Shown here: positions 26,394 to 41,300 of the stretch, piece by piece | Layout of the letters: every line of letters starts with the position of its first letter | Position numbering within the stretch: the stretch's first letter is position 1 | Source: Acanthosepion esculentum | Lineage: Eukaryota; Mollusca; Cephalopoda; Sepiida; Sepiidae | Length of the DNA stretch: 64,000 nucleotides | Direction: 5' to 3' | Assembly: GCA_964036315.1 (NCBI GenBank) | Contig: OZ038485.1 | Span: forward strand, 78,931,960-78,995,959 | Translations under genes and position numbers: made by a program | Notes under the pieces: model-generated | Told to the model about the DNA's origin: nothing | The model's database searches: none | The model's input: the letters and a program-made list of their open reading frames with translations, nothing else

Positions 26394-29300
26394 GTATATA
26401 TATATATATGTATATATATATAATATTTACTTATTTAACAGAAAGTCCTTCGAGAGGAAGTCAAAGAAAAACTCAAATGGAGTGTGGACAGATCTTCTCC
26501 CAGTAACAAGATCCGGGATCTTATGGACTGGACACGTGACATTATGAAGGATATCATATATCAGAGGAAAATTCTACACAATCCTATCGCCATGTTCTTC
26601 ACGCATTGCTGGTTCGTATATTGAAATTTTCTTAGGAATTTTACCTGCAAGGTTTCATCTACATTATACGATTGTTTGTTTTGTTTTTTTTTTAATTATT
26701 AGTCTCCATTTGAAATACTGAACTTTTAATTTTAGTTTTGTCTAATGCATTTTGATAAAGTCGTTACATTTGTTATGAAATATTTTAAGAGCTTTTAATT
26801 TATTAGCCTTAAAATTTCTACAGTTTTGTCGAATTTAGTCAAATGTTTACGTAATAAACAATGTTAAATAACATATTAAATACAAGCGATATGCTATCTT
26901 TTATATTTGTATTTGATGCGAACTAGATAAAGTTAGACAATAAGTAAAATTATCATATTTATTATGCTGTATAATATATATACACAAGTTGTAACCCCAG
27001 AAGTGTTGATGAGGAAAAGAAAATGAAAAGTAAAATCTGATATTTTATGCTGAAATATACAGGACAGTATATGAACAGATATAGGCCTAAATAAATGAGT
27101 TTTACCATAAATATGAACAAAATTGCAATTGTATGTTAGAAAATATTTCACAGAATTTAAAATATAACGATTTTATTAAAATGTAGATTTTCATTAAAAT
27201 TTAACTGTGAAAACAAAAACAAAAAAAACAAAAAAAAGGTAATGAGAGACTGTAATAATTTACGCAATTTTGTTTATATTTTGAATTCAGTTTCATTTAA
27301 AGAAATAAATTTGCTTTTAAGCTTCAGATTTAAACCAACAAAACAAAAAAAACAAAAAAAAGGTAATGAGAGACTGTAATAATTTACGCAATTTTGTTTA
27401 TATTTTGAATTCAGTTTCATTTAAAGAAATAAATTTGCTTTTAAGCTTCAGATTTAAACCAACAGTGGCTGACGAGAGAGGGTGTCAGCTTACCGGGTGG
27501 AAAGTGGGCCCCTGTTAAATGAAAATGCATACAGAAACAAACGCAGAGATCTGTTTTATTATAAATAAGGAATAAGAACATTATAAAGTCATTTACACAC
27601 TATCAGTTACTAAAGTCTAATGTGAGAGGACATTTTCGAAGCAAGAGATCATAAAGACAAAATGAAGAAATTTACTGTCTGAGGAGAATTTGAAAATATG
27701 AATGTTGTCCTCCATTGAAAAGGAATCTTTAGATAAATTGGATGAAGAAGCTGTTATTGGCAGATTCAAACAATCATCACGTGAACAGAAACGACTGCTC
27801 TTAACATCATAACAAAAACGACTGCATGTAATACTATTTGTAACTTTGAACTATCTGTTAGTGTGCAAATTGTGCCGTAAACTATTTAAAAATATCAACC
27901 ATTACTAAAAATTAAAAATAAACAACAAATTTATATTTTTGCTATCTACTGCTAGTAATATGTACATTACATATACACATTATTTACAAATACACGTTTT
28001 TTTCTGCAAAAGTTTTAATTGTACCCTTTTTTTCATATGTATTTTTTTGAAAATTTTATTCATTCTTTATCAAAATAAAATGATTATATCATTATATAGT
28101 TGTGGCTAGACTCCTTTGTCTCCCTGTAACAATTATTTTTAGACCCAGTTCGCCACTGTAAACCACTGAAAAGAAATTTAAATCTTGCAAAAGTAAATGG
28201 ATACAGGGGTCCTCGACTTACGACACAGTCCCTTCCTGCGATGCGTCGTAACGCGATTTTCCGAGTAACTCAGTTTACCGTGATTTTTCGGGAATAAGCT
28301 CTTACTTCTCTCATCTATACTGCGTTATATATTGTGTTAGCAATAGTAAAGTAATAATGTAGGACATAACTAATTTCCATGATATATGTTTAACCATGTC
28401 TAATTTCACTTCCATGGTAATGACTTGACTTTTCTTTGAAGTACAGCCATCAAAAGAGAGCTTACACTACGTCTAGAAGGCAATTAAGGAAATAAATTTC
28501 CACAAACACATCACAAACGAAGGAGAACGAATGTACAACAATCCATTATGGCGTACAACCGGGAACTGACTTACACTGCCTTCCTCATTCCAGCGCAATG
28601 TATTCTTCCGCCGCGCAATTTATTCTTCCATCGCGCCGCGTATTATTTTGTTTGCGTTATATGTATGAGGCAAACGGCATAAGTCGAAACAAGATTAATG
28701 GAAATTGCGTTGTAACCCCGAATCGTCGTAGGTCGGGTCTGTCGTAACCCGGGGATTTCCTGTATTTTAAAAGAATATTTGTATGAAATTTTAATTATTT
28801 TTAAAATGAAATCTTCAGAAATATCTTTTTCGTCCGGAGAAACTTGAACCATTAATGCCCACCGCCCTTTTTTGTTATGTCGTGGCCATTTATAGATCCT
28901 ATGAAGAAATCTGTAATTAATACCGAATTTTATATAAGCCAACAATTAATATTGGATTTTGATAAACCTATATATAATAGCGGAAGTTTTTAAGAAACCT
29001 ATTATGAATACAGGAATTATTTTAACTTCCGTCATTAATTCAAACAAAGAAAAATCGCAAGCATTTAATGTTGATTTATTATATTTATTTTCGGTTTATG
29101 TTCTTGCGTTTTACATGTACCCTGACTTCCAAAGGCTTTCAATATCCATACACTAATTCTAAAACATCTAATTTGTTTTTCGAACGTATAGGTTGCTTTG
29201 GAATCACGGGACAACGATTCTCAGTTTGGCAATTAATATTGTTATGTTGGTCACATGGAATTCGAAAGCATCTATGGAAGATTACAAGAAATTTAGTGGA

Positions 29301-32300
29301 GATGCAGAAGCTCAGAAAAACATCTTGAATCAAATGCACGAGTGAGTTTTGGAAATAAACTTTTCCCAAGCATTTTCTAAAATATTTTTTTCAGTATTTA
29401 ATGTATAAAAATCAGTATTCAGTTAACCGGATTTAGTTCTAGAAATAAAGAATTCGTAACCTTTACTTCGTAATGGCACTAAAGTGCAATATTAGTGATG
29501 CTGGCAATTTGGATATTTCACAGAGAAACTGCAAAATATTTTTAAGCGTAACGATTAATGTACTTTATTTTAAAAATAAAATTATTATAGATCTTAGCTA
29601 AGAAGAAATCTCTAACATAATTTTCGTTACAGTATATTTATTCAATTTTTTTGTTAGTTATTGTTGCCACAAAATTAAAAATAGTTGGGATTAGGTTTCA
29701 AATATTGAAGAAGCCGAGAGAACCTATTTTACTGGTTCTATGCAGAGGGCTGGGGAAATCTATATTCACCATAAGCAGAGCGCAGATATATTCTGATCTA
29801 ATACAGAAGTACTGCTCCATATATAAATTGTTTTATTTTTTATAATAATTTTCACTGAATAAAAGGCCCTAGATCTACTCAAAGTAGATGGTCACTGTGT
29901 TGTATGACTGTAAGAAAAGGCAAGATGTGAAGTTCATGAGGTTATGCAGGAAAGACAATGACTTGAATAGGTCAAGATTGTAATGATTGGTAAAACATCT
30001 TTCCTGGAGTCTATTCCACAAAACAGCAGTTCCGGGGAAGAAGCTGTCCGGGTAGAACTTACTTCTTACAAATGGAATACGTAGGGAATGAGGATGATTC
30101 ATCATTGTGTATGTGGCATCGCGGGTTCCAGTTGAAAAGTTGGTTAGATCAAAGAATGTAGTTCGCCAGAACAGATGTCAGGAAAACAGCGATAGTGTAG
30201 CAAGACGTTCATCAGTAGGAAAGGTGCTGTAGAGTTTAAAATAATTTATCGCACACAAGGCCACATAGACACTTTTGAACTTTATCAAGACAGGCAAGTG
30301 AAGATATATCAGCAATACTCCAATTTGGCTCTTGTAAAAAATATAGTCTATCAGGAGAAGTCAGATACTCAGTGGAGCGATACAATGAACTGACCATTTG
30401 TCTAGTATATTTAGCAATTGAGCTTATATATGAATTCGACTTGAGGTCTGGGTGAGTTTTACTCTCAATAACTGTTCAAGTCAATGTGCGTCCTCGAGAG
30501 AACACCATGATAGGTGAAAGATTAACAATCAAACAATGTGGTAACGTTATCGAAGCCTATTACGAAAATGAATGTTCAAATAGAAATGCATTTCGGGCAC
30601 TTCCCGATCTTTTTGGTCAACATAATCGGCCAATCGAGAGTGAAATTGGAAACGATGTAACGTTGTTGTGGAGAGGTTCAATTCCTGCGCGCGATGACGA
30701 ATCGAGGTGTCTGGATTTTTGGCCACATTCTCGTGCACTGCAGCAATGTTTTCAGCTGAACGGCGTATACGAGCAAGCAATGGTGTTTTAACATCTGTAA
30801 CTTATGGTTACATCTAGCCATTTCAATTGAAAAAATGATGAGACCTTGCTGCCAATCTAGCACTGCTCTTAAATTCATAATGTCTAGTTATCATAGAGGA
30901 AAGTTCATTAGAACAATTACCATGAAAGTATTTAGAGAAAAGGCAGAGAAAAGCTGCATTGCGGCGGTGGGAAAGTAACTGGAGCTGAGATACCAGGTCA
31001 GATCCAATAACATTGCAGATTTTTCTTTGGATTTTACCAAGAATCTATAAACCGGAACTACCGGGAAAAAAATGTGATTTCAATATTCAAAGCATGAACG
31101 AATAGTAGATTTATAAATCTAGTGAGAAAATTGCCTAGCACAAGACAGTAATCCAACTTTCCGAGCGGCGGACCTAACAATTGATTCGATGTAGCATAGT
31201 TTCCAAACTGACTTTTCCAAGGTGTTGAATTCAGAGAAGTCTTCGAAACTGACCGGCACCCAGCACTAAAGAACTCAGTCTACTTTACCATATATGCCCA
31301 GACAGAGAGAAGCGATGGATTTAGAGATTTCTTCAGAGCATCAGTGCGAAAGCAAACGCAACTGACTAAGCTAGAATTCGAACTTCGTTCGTCAGTTCCA
31401 GTTTCTGCGGCGATAACCGTTAAGCTACTCGCATATCCTAACTCTAATTCAGTCAGTTATGTGCCATGCGTGATACATGCTTAGGCAATCATATATCTTT
31501 TGATACATCACTGTCGAGGCAGATTTTTTTTCTGCAGTAAGTTGCTATTTCTTTCTGCGGTAGACCTGTTGCCATCCAAGGCTATAGAACCCAGTCTGTC
31601 CTGCTATTTACCCATAGCTGGGGGGGGGGGAGAAGAAGAGGATTCATACCTTTCCCAAGAATATTAGCACGTAATTCCTCAATCCGATCCGCTATCCATT
31701 ACACCACTGTGCCTCCTCGAACTATAATTAGTAAATTAAAAAAAAATAATTTCCATTTTGTCTCTTTTTACTCATGATTATTTTGATTCTTCTTCAGTTC
31801 TGATCCTGTCATCAGAGAAATCAACAAGAAAGATTACGACATTATTCTGCTTGCATTGGGAAGCATTCACAATATATTTTCATTGTTTGTGTTCATCACC
31901 TACCTGCTCTCCAACCATCCGAGGTTACCTCATTGGTCTGAGATTGTGGACCCCATCAGGTAAAACATTATTAAATTTAAACAATATCATGAATATTGAG
32001 ACATGAATATAACTTTCTGTACAATTTGTATGTGTCGTTGAAGAGATATTCAATAACAACTCTCCACCGCCCAAAATACTTGGTGTCACGTGACATATAC
32101 AGGGTGTGGCAGACATACCTCCAACATGTACGTACCACATTAGCTAACGGTGCGACTGAAATACCCCTCACATTTTAAACTGTCACCTGTGCGGTGTTAG
32201 TAACCTTAGGCAAGTGGTAATGGTGTTATCATCCCTTACCATTATGTGAGAGGTATTTCTGCCGCACGTTGAATTTATTTCAGTTCTTCTTATTAGTAAC

Positions 32301-35300
32301 CTCATTGTTTCATTTCAGGTAAACTGACATCTGACTGTTTAAAGAAGACTTCGAAAGTAACAAGTCGCAACATCTCTTGAAAATTTGGTATCGTTTATTT
32401 ACCAAGTAACTGTAGGAAAAGTGTTTAGCTCCCAAGAACATTCATGCTGACATGGTTGCTTCATTAGTGATATCGTTGCAGCTTTATTGATGTTCTAAGC
32501 GTTGCACCCAGTGAGGATCGAACTCACTATTCAGTCGTAACTGTTTTAATGAGACAAGCTTGCTAACCATTACACCACGCCGATGTGCAGCTTTGTCAAC
32601 AGTGCAAAATTGGGCAGTTGAATTTAGGAAGGAAAAGGAAGGGAGAGCCTTGAAGATGATCTAAGGTCTGGTCGTTGTGCAAGTACCATCACCGAGGAAA
32701 ACAATGATCGTGTTCACCGCACGGTGATGTCTGAAAGGCGATAGACGATAAATAAAATAGCCAATGTTATTAACTTATCCCGCGAGAGAGTTGCGAATAA
32801 TAGACACAATAGACCTGGCATGACGAAAGATTATGCTCGGTGGGGCCACGTTTTCTGACATATGATCAAAAGTACACCAACCTGATCACATCACGGGAAA
32901 ATCTGACATTGGGCCAAAGCCAAATGCTTTTCTTAAAGATTTCATAACACATGAGTACTTTTTTAAGCATTTCACTCCAAGCAAGGCGGGAGTGCTACTT
33001 ATATGTAAGGGGCCACAGAGAGTATAAGTAAGGGAAAAGACTGGGTATAGGGGGTGAGGAAAGGATAAAAAGAAGAAGCATTTTAAACTGGAAACAAAGA
33101 GACAATTCATAACGTGGAAACATCCCTCCTCACCTCCTCCAACGTCGTTTCATCTGCAGGGAAGGTAATGGATTCAGCTTTTTTGTATGCAAGGGGCATT
33201 GTGTTGTTATTGATCTTGAGAAGGGCCACACCATCAATGGCGAGTACTATGCTGAATTGGCTACGAAAGGCTATTAAGACACAACGCTCAGGAAAACTGA
33301 TGAAAGGAACCTTGTTTCACTGGGGACAACGCTCCAGCATACAAGTCCTTGGTTTAAATGTCTGTGGTGCGTGACTGTTGTTAGAAATGTTTGATCACCT
33401 CCTATTCTCTTGATTTGACTAGCATCTGTTCCCTAACATGAAAAAAAAAACAGTTGGTTGGGAATCATAATCGCAGTGATGGTGACGACGTTATATCTGC
33501 TGTTGATAACTTTTTTTGACCAACATGTTGAATAATCTTTGAATAGCCAGATATCAGTTTACTTGGAAATAAACAATAGAGTCATTAATGAGAAGAGTTG
33601 AAATTAATGCATGCAAGATTTCACAGTTCTAGCATCACCACTTCATTGTCAGCCTATGAACTCTTCACTCCACCCTAACAATATCAATTCTATATAGTAG
33701 TGAGAACTGGACTATTTACACGATTATGGACAAAAAACTTTAAGCAACGGAGACGTGCTTCTACAGAAGGATGCTGAGGATACCATGAGTGGAGGTTGTA
33801 AGCAACAAAGAAACTTTAAGGACAAAAGAAACAAAGGAAGCTTATACTTCAGATCAGAAAGAAACAGTTGAGGAAAGAAGTATGGAAGGAAAGAAGGCAT
33901 GAAATATAGCTGGCAAGAGAAACAGGAAAATAGTAACCATCTTAATAAGCCGTTTAGATAAATAATAGAATATGGAGCGGAAGGGATAATAAACAAATAT
34001 TTTCATGTCTGTTTTTATCTGAATTTTGTGAGATAGTATTTTTGGTTATCGTTCGAAATAATTTTCTCATTTTTGTTTTACTTTTACACGTGTCATCGTG
34101 TCTCCACTGTCCTTCCCTCAATGATTACGTGGGAAAGACAATATTTAATCCGACACCTGAGAAAGGCAGGGAGATACATGACCGAAGTATTGTGGAAAAG
34201 GAAAACAAAGATTAATCCAAACCAAATCGATCTATATAGAAAATTAATTCTAGCCTCTCTAACCAAAAACAAACCTGGCTAAAGTATAAATATTTCTGTT
34301 TGACAATAGAATGACAGAAAAAGTATTGCGATAAAACCAAGAGAAAGAAGACAAAGGATATTCCTCTTCTTTGTTGTCATGTCCCCTCAGGAAGTAGGCG
34401 ATCATGGTCATCCACAACTTCCTGTCCTTTGTAGATTTTAATTAATTTTGTCTTTCTGTTATTTCTCCTAAACCCTTCTCTTCTATCCATTTACTCAAGC
34501 TCACTAAGAATGTTATGCGTTGTTTTCCTCTGTTCCTCTTGCTTTTATTTGTCTTGCGAGTATCAGGTTTTCCAAGCCCACTTTCCTCATTATGCACCCT
34601 AGAAACCGCAACTGTATCTTCTTGATGGTAAGTAAAAGTTTCCCTTTTGTTTCTATTTTCTCTCAAACGTCGTCGTTGCTCACACGTTCGGTCCATGGTA
34701 TCGGCATCTTTCTGGAGAACTAAATTTCTACTTCTTCAAATCTCTTCTTCATCCTTGAAGAGATTGTCCAGCACTCGCTACAATACAGGAGAACAGATAT
34801 TAGTTTTTTCGAAAAATAATGACCAATTTTAGAATAAACATTTGAATTATGTTCTAATATTAACGTATAAAATTTTTATACGTTAATATTAGAACATTTT
34901 ATTATAAAATCTTTCGATATTTCTACTTCAATGTTTAGAGTAAATCAACATAAGCTGGTAATCTATATTAAAATAAAATATTTATATGCATTTGGACAAA
35001 ATAAAATTTTTATACGTTAATATTAGAACATTTTATTATAAAATTTTTCGATATTTCTACTTCAATGTTTAAAGTAAATCAACATAAGCTGGTAATCTAT
35101 ATTAAAATAAAATATTTATATGCATTTGGACAAAATAAGTTGCCGAGCAAAATGAACGGTTTAATTAATAATTTCCTTTACTCCTATATTTCTTAGGCTG
35201 CAGTTATATTTGTTCAGGCATTTTATGTTAGCCCCTCAAATTCCTTTGTTTATTAATTGATCGTCTTGCTTCAGCTTGGTCTTGAGATAGACGATCAATA

Positions 35301-38300
35301 TCTGGAAGCGCTAGTTAAACAAAATCTATGTCAATATCAGAGAAATGTCTCAGATAATGAGTGTCAGCATTTCAACAATATGGGACGATCTCAAAGAAAT
35401 TAACACACAGAAGAATCTCAATAAACAGGTCCCACATAATATTGGAGAAAGTCAAAGAGTTCAATTATTTGATGTGTGTTCCGTGCAGTATCTGTAAAAT
35501 TCGAATGATCCATTACTTTTTCGCAAAGTAACTTGAGATGGGAAATGGATCATTTATGAAAATCTTAAATCAGTGTTTCCCAAAGTGAGCGATAGCACCC
35601 TCTTGTGGGGTTTGTTATTTTGAAAGGGGACACTGGAATAATTTTTTTATTTCATTTGGGGGGTGCTGAACATACCCAGGCGGCGGTGGGCATGTATCCA
35701 CTTTTTTCGGATTTTCAAACATTATTCAATATTGGTTACAAAAGGAAATTTCTGAAAATGTTGTGGAAAGCTATCAAGCATTTCTTTATTGCTTTTTCAA
35801 CTTCCTGTATGGCTGAATGTGGTTTCAACGCAGTTACACAGCTTCTTACTAAACAAAGAAATCGCATGCAGATTAGAAAACAAGGTGATTTACGATTACT
35901 TCCAAGAAGCATGGAACCTAGAATAAGAGCTTTAGCCAGTAAGCACCAAAGTCAACAATCACATTGAAAACATTGAGATAAGCTATTAAATAATTTTTTT
36001 TTTCAAGGATTTTAATCATTGGCATTTCTAATAGAAAGGAAAACAGTATTAACATTATTTTGCACTAATATCTAAGTGTTATCTTGCTATGAAAGATGAA
36101 TTCAGTATAATATACGAAATTTAATTTGACGGGGTGGGGTGTTTGCGGTGACAAAAAGTTTGTGCCCAAAGGGGCCGCTGGTTGAGAAAAGGTTGGGAAA
36201 CTGTCCTAAATACTCGACTCATTGGTTTGACCATGACAAAGCACCCTAACTCGAAAAAGCGACAGTTTTGTGGTCTGTCATTGGCGTTATGCATTACATC
36301 TTCCTGGAATCTAATCAGTGAATCATTGTCAAAGTTTACTGCCAGCAAGTAGATGAAATTCACAGTTAAGCAAAATAAGACCAGTTTCATCACAATGCTC
36401 CACTACTTGTTGCCAGGATACCACTGTAGAAGCTCATCGAGATTTTGCCCCATCCACTCTATTTCCCTGGTCTCCCGCTAACTAATTTCCGTTTTCCAGC
36501 AGTTGTCAATTTTAAGTCAAAAGAGATTCTGTTGCAAAGAAGATACAGAACTGTATTTAAAGATTTCTTGGCATCCAAACATGAGTATTATAGAAAAAGG
36601 ATAAATAACCTTTTAATTCCACAGCAGAAATGTATAGATGTTCAGGGTTCCTATTTTGACTGATATAAACACCGTTTAATTACATTAATTCAGGAATACA
36701 GTTGATTCTAAAATCGGACATAATAATTATTAACAATGCTTCATTTTTTATAAATTCATGTAAAAGTAAATTTTATTTGTTTTTCCTCATTTTACTTCAG
36801 TAGAACAAAACAGTCCGCATTGGTAACACGCCAAAAATTTACCATCAACCTTTTCTATAGTGATTTTCCAAACGTAGCTTAGATGTGGCACAAGGCTGAA
36901 AGTAGGGGGAACCTAGTGAGGATCGAACTCACTTCTTAGTCGTAATTGATCTAGCCAGACAAGCTTGCTAACCATTACACCGTCTCGAGATGCCCCAGCA
37001 GTCTTTTATATATATTATTAGTAAACTGTGTTTGCAACAATATATCTGCCCCTAAAAACACACAAGGACTTAGTCATGTGAGTTTTCAATTTATTTCAGG
37101 TTTTTACCTATTATATTATTTCGATTTTATATCAATGTATTGTAAAATGAAAAAAAATAAATTTGCTTTTGTATATGTACCATAATTGTTAAATAAGAAA
37201 CAAAAATAAAAACAAATTTCATTATTTTTAATTTTGGAATTCCTCTCCAGGCGGCTGTGTGGAAAGGATGAGTCAGAAGAGGAGGAGAAAGCTCAGTCGA
37301 AGGAGATCTCAAAATTAGATGTGAAGTTTTTCAGCTTCAGAACATTTTATTACATGGTAAGTAATACTGGAAAACATCTGGATTCGCTACGTTAATGATA
37401 TGTAACTTCGCCTAACTCCCTCGTAATAGTGATTTCCCAAGCGTAGCTTAGATGTGGCACAAGGCCGAAAGTATGGGGCACCCAGTGAGGATCGAACTCA
37501 CTACTCAGTCGTAATTGTTCTAGCGAGACAAGCTTGCTAACCATTATACCGCCTCGAGTTGCCCAACTCTCTCGTAATAGCCAGGAAGGAAAGATGGGTC
37601 ACTGTGTTGAGCTAGAAAAGATTTTTCTGATGAGTCTATCTTTCACATGTACAAATCTATTCTTTGTCTGTGAATTGAATACTGCTGACATCTTTGGTCT
37701 GGCACTCCTGATATTCATCGCGAGGTTTTTGACAAAATCCAAAGAAGGATCTTCAATCTAATCAATCCTGACTTCGCATCTTATCATTCTCACCGACGTG
37801 ACGTGGGTTCTCTCTGTCTTTTCTACAAATATTTTCATGGCAACTGCTCTGGCGATCTGTTCTCCCTATTGCCAAACTACATAAATTTAAGCATGCTATT
37901 AGATTGACATCTTGGAACCACCCGTTTACGTTTAGCTAAATGAAACCGACACTTCTAGCCCACCAGTTCCTTTTCTCGGACTTCTCGCCTGTGGAAATAC
38001 CTTCCGTTTACATGCTTCCCTGATAACTACAAAAGTTTTTTAAATGCAACGTCAATCGCCATCTTCTGTCTTCTTGAAACCTGTTCATATTTTGTCCTTT
38101 CCTCAATCCTCCCTATACTAATGCTTTTCTCTCATTTTCACTCCCTGTAACTACCTGCGTACTAGTGGCATTGTTGCCTTGTTTGGGGTGAAATGGTAAA
38201 AAAAAAACAGCTAACAAGGAACGTTCTTGCGACATTAAAAAAAACGTTATACTTTAGTTGGGGGATACGTTACGTTCTGATATCATGTCTCTAACGTGAA

Positions 38301-41300
38301 AAACAACTGTTTTCTATAAATAAAATAAAGTTTCCATCTCCAATGTTGTCACAAGATTATTGTAACTTTGCGAAGTGCTGTAGCTGAAAAATTATGCATT
38401 ATTCAAATAACATCAGAATGGAGTTTCTTCATTTAATAAAGTATGACGTTTCTTTTCGTATTTTAAATTGAAAGTAAGTAATTTACATGTTCTAATATTT
38501 TCATGGAACTTATTTATTTATTTCTTAATCAATTCACCCCAGGCAAGCCAATAAAGCCACTAGGACGCAAGAGATTACTGAGTGTTAGAGAATCTGAGAA
38601 AACAAAAGAAAATACGAAAAGAAATCAATATTAAGATGAGAGAACAATAAATGAACAAAAATTAAGAAGACAGTAGATATCGACTGGCATTGCCCCAAAG
38701 TTGACTTGGAAGTAAGAAACTGGAAGAGAATGACAAGTGAAAAGTGCGAGTGAAGAAACTGTTAGCATAGAACTTATAGTTACATCTAGCCGTTTTAACT
38801 GAAGAATAACGAGACCTTGCCGCCAATTTAGTACTGCGCTTGAATTCATAAAGTTTAGGTATCATAAAGGAAAGTTCATCGGAACAATTACGACGGCGGG
38901 AAAGTGACGGAAGCCGAAACGCTTGGTCAGGACCAATAATATTGCAGATTCTTCTTTGGGGTTTATCAAGAACCTCTAAATAGATAGTGAAAACAGCGGA
39001 TAAGATGTGCCAGCAATATTCAAAGCATGGATGAATGTTGGACTTACAAATATGTAAGAGCCATTTTCTGTTAATGCAATCTTCTAAGGGAACGAATTGT
39101 CATTGTTACAAGATAACATTGCGGTCACATTATGGGGAGTCTACAAAAAGCGTTACTGCAAACTATATAAAGTTGTAGAAACGGAATTTTGTTTACTAGT
39201 CAAAAACTGATATATCAATCAGAATTTTCCTCTTGGATTTTGGCTTATCATAATTAAAGAAAAATAAAATATACAAAGTTAAATCAATAAGTCTGTAGCC
39301 TGCTGTATAGTTATTAGTTGAATTTTAGTTGGAAATTTTCACTCTATTCTATTTGACCTATGTGAGCAATATTCATCATTGAATTAAGTGCATTGACAAT
39401 GAAGTAGATTGTGTTGAAAAATTACATTGTGTCAAATGCTTTTCGTTCTTTATTAGGTAGCAGTTTTATTAATGTACCCAGTGGATACAGTGATGATAAA
39501 AAGACGTTTCTTATCTCATTCACGAACACATTATCTAGTCTGTTATTGCAGTAAAAATGGACATTGAAAATATGGGATATGAAATGAAGATCATTGAGAA
39601 AGAACATAAATACACGTTAAAAATATAAGAGGGAAGTTTCACGCAGTCGACTATTTATTGGGTACTTTCATGAATTTTATAATCTTAACATCTTCAAGTT
39701 AAGAGTCAATCCTTATCTATCCATCTTATCTTCATAATTTTCACTTCTTACCACCACCACTTCCACTCATATCTCACAACATATTCATCGTTACCGTTTC
39801 AGTTATAAACCTCTATCTTAAATGGAACTCGAGTCTTATATTGGGTGAAATTTAGTAAACATATACAAAAGAATTGTTTGATAATTGTTATGAGATCTTA
39901 CCTGTAACGATAATGAACTCTTTCTGATACTATAAAGACTGCGCCTCTCAAGAGAGACAGATAGAGAACGAAGTGTAACGAGTCGAGACAATAGTAGTTC
40001 ACTCTAAATCAGACTGACAGTCATACTAACACCTCAACTTCTTGTATTATTATTCTGTTTAATATATCTAACCTTGGACCATAACAGTGGCGACGAGGAC
40101 TGAAGAAACGAGAAATCCTAAAAAAACATAGTGAAGAAACGAATTCTACGCGAGATACTGAAGAAACAAACTCTACGCGGAGGACATTGAAAAAACAAGT
40201 TCTACGCGAATATTGAAAAAAAAAACAAGTTCTACGCGGAGAATCTACAAAAAACCTTTTTGCTATCGGTCGTCCGTAACAGAGGCGACATAGGAATTGA
40301 TCATAAGAAAAAAGAATTTTTTTTGGGGGGACACCAACTTTACAGTGGTAACAAAGACACGAATTCTACGCAGGAAATTTTTTTTCATACTAAGGTTCCA
40401 GTAACAAAGACCTGAAGTCTACAAAAAGGAAAAATACTTACACAAAATTACGGTAAACATGGAAGATTTTAAGGCAACCATATTGGAACTTATGAAAATG
40501 CAATTTGTGCAGCAACAGAAAAATGAACAGAAGCATCTTGAACTACAAGAATTACTACTACGGGCAATAACAAATAAAGGGCAAAATTCCGAAAATGAAA
40601 CGGCATTCTCGCAAAATGCTATATAGAGCTTTATCGAAGACTTCACTTATGCACCGGACGAAGACAAAACCTTCGCAGCTTACTTCAGAAGATATGAAGA
40701 TTTATATGAGTTTGATTGCTGGAATTGGTCAAACGCGAAAAAGGTACGTCTACTACTGAGGAAACTAGGGTCAAGCGAATACACTAAATTCGTAGACTAC
40801 ATCCTACCGAGGAAAACGAATGAGTTGACTTTCAAGAAAGCCGTAACATTTTTAACAGAATGATTTAGTCCGAACACTTCACTATTCCACAAAAGGTGGA
40901 AATGCTTAAATCTAACAAAAAAGGATAGCTATAACATTCGCTTCCATAGTAAACAAACACTGTGATGACTTTAAGTTATCTGAACTCAGCCCAGACAATT
41001 TTAAATGTTTGATATTCGTCCAAGGCCTGGTTTCGACAAAAGATGCGGAGATCAGATGGAGAATTCTAACAAAACTTGAGAGTGAACCAGAATTGACGGT
41101 ACAAAAATTGGCTGAAGACTGTCAGAGATGTATAAGCGTAAAAAAGGACTCAAAAGATATAGAAGAGTCTGACGTCGCTCACATACGAAAAGTACAATGA
41201 CAAACACGTTTTTGTCTCTCCTCAAAAACAAACCAAACCAATTATTCTACTTCAAAAAGCCCAACAAATTATTCTACTTAAAAAATCAAAAGAAATATCA

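Noticed and set aside
25472..26547. ORFs rich in YIYM/YICI
   Set aside because: Microsatellite translation; only 26442-26611 in this region is exon, and it lies in a frame set by its neighbours.
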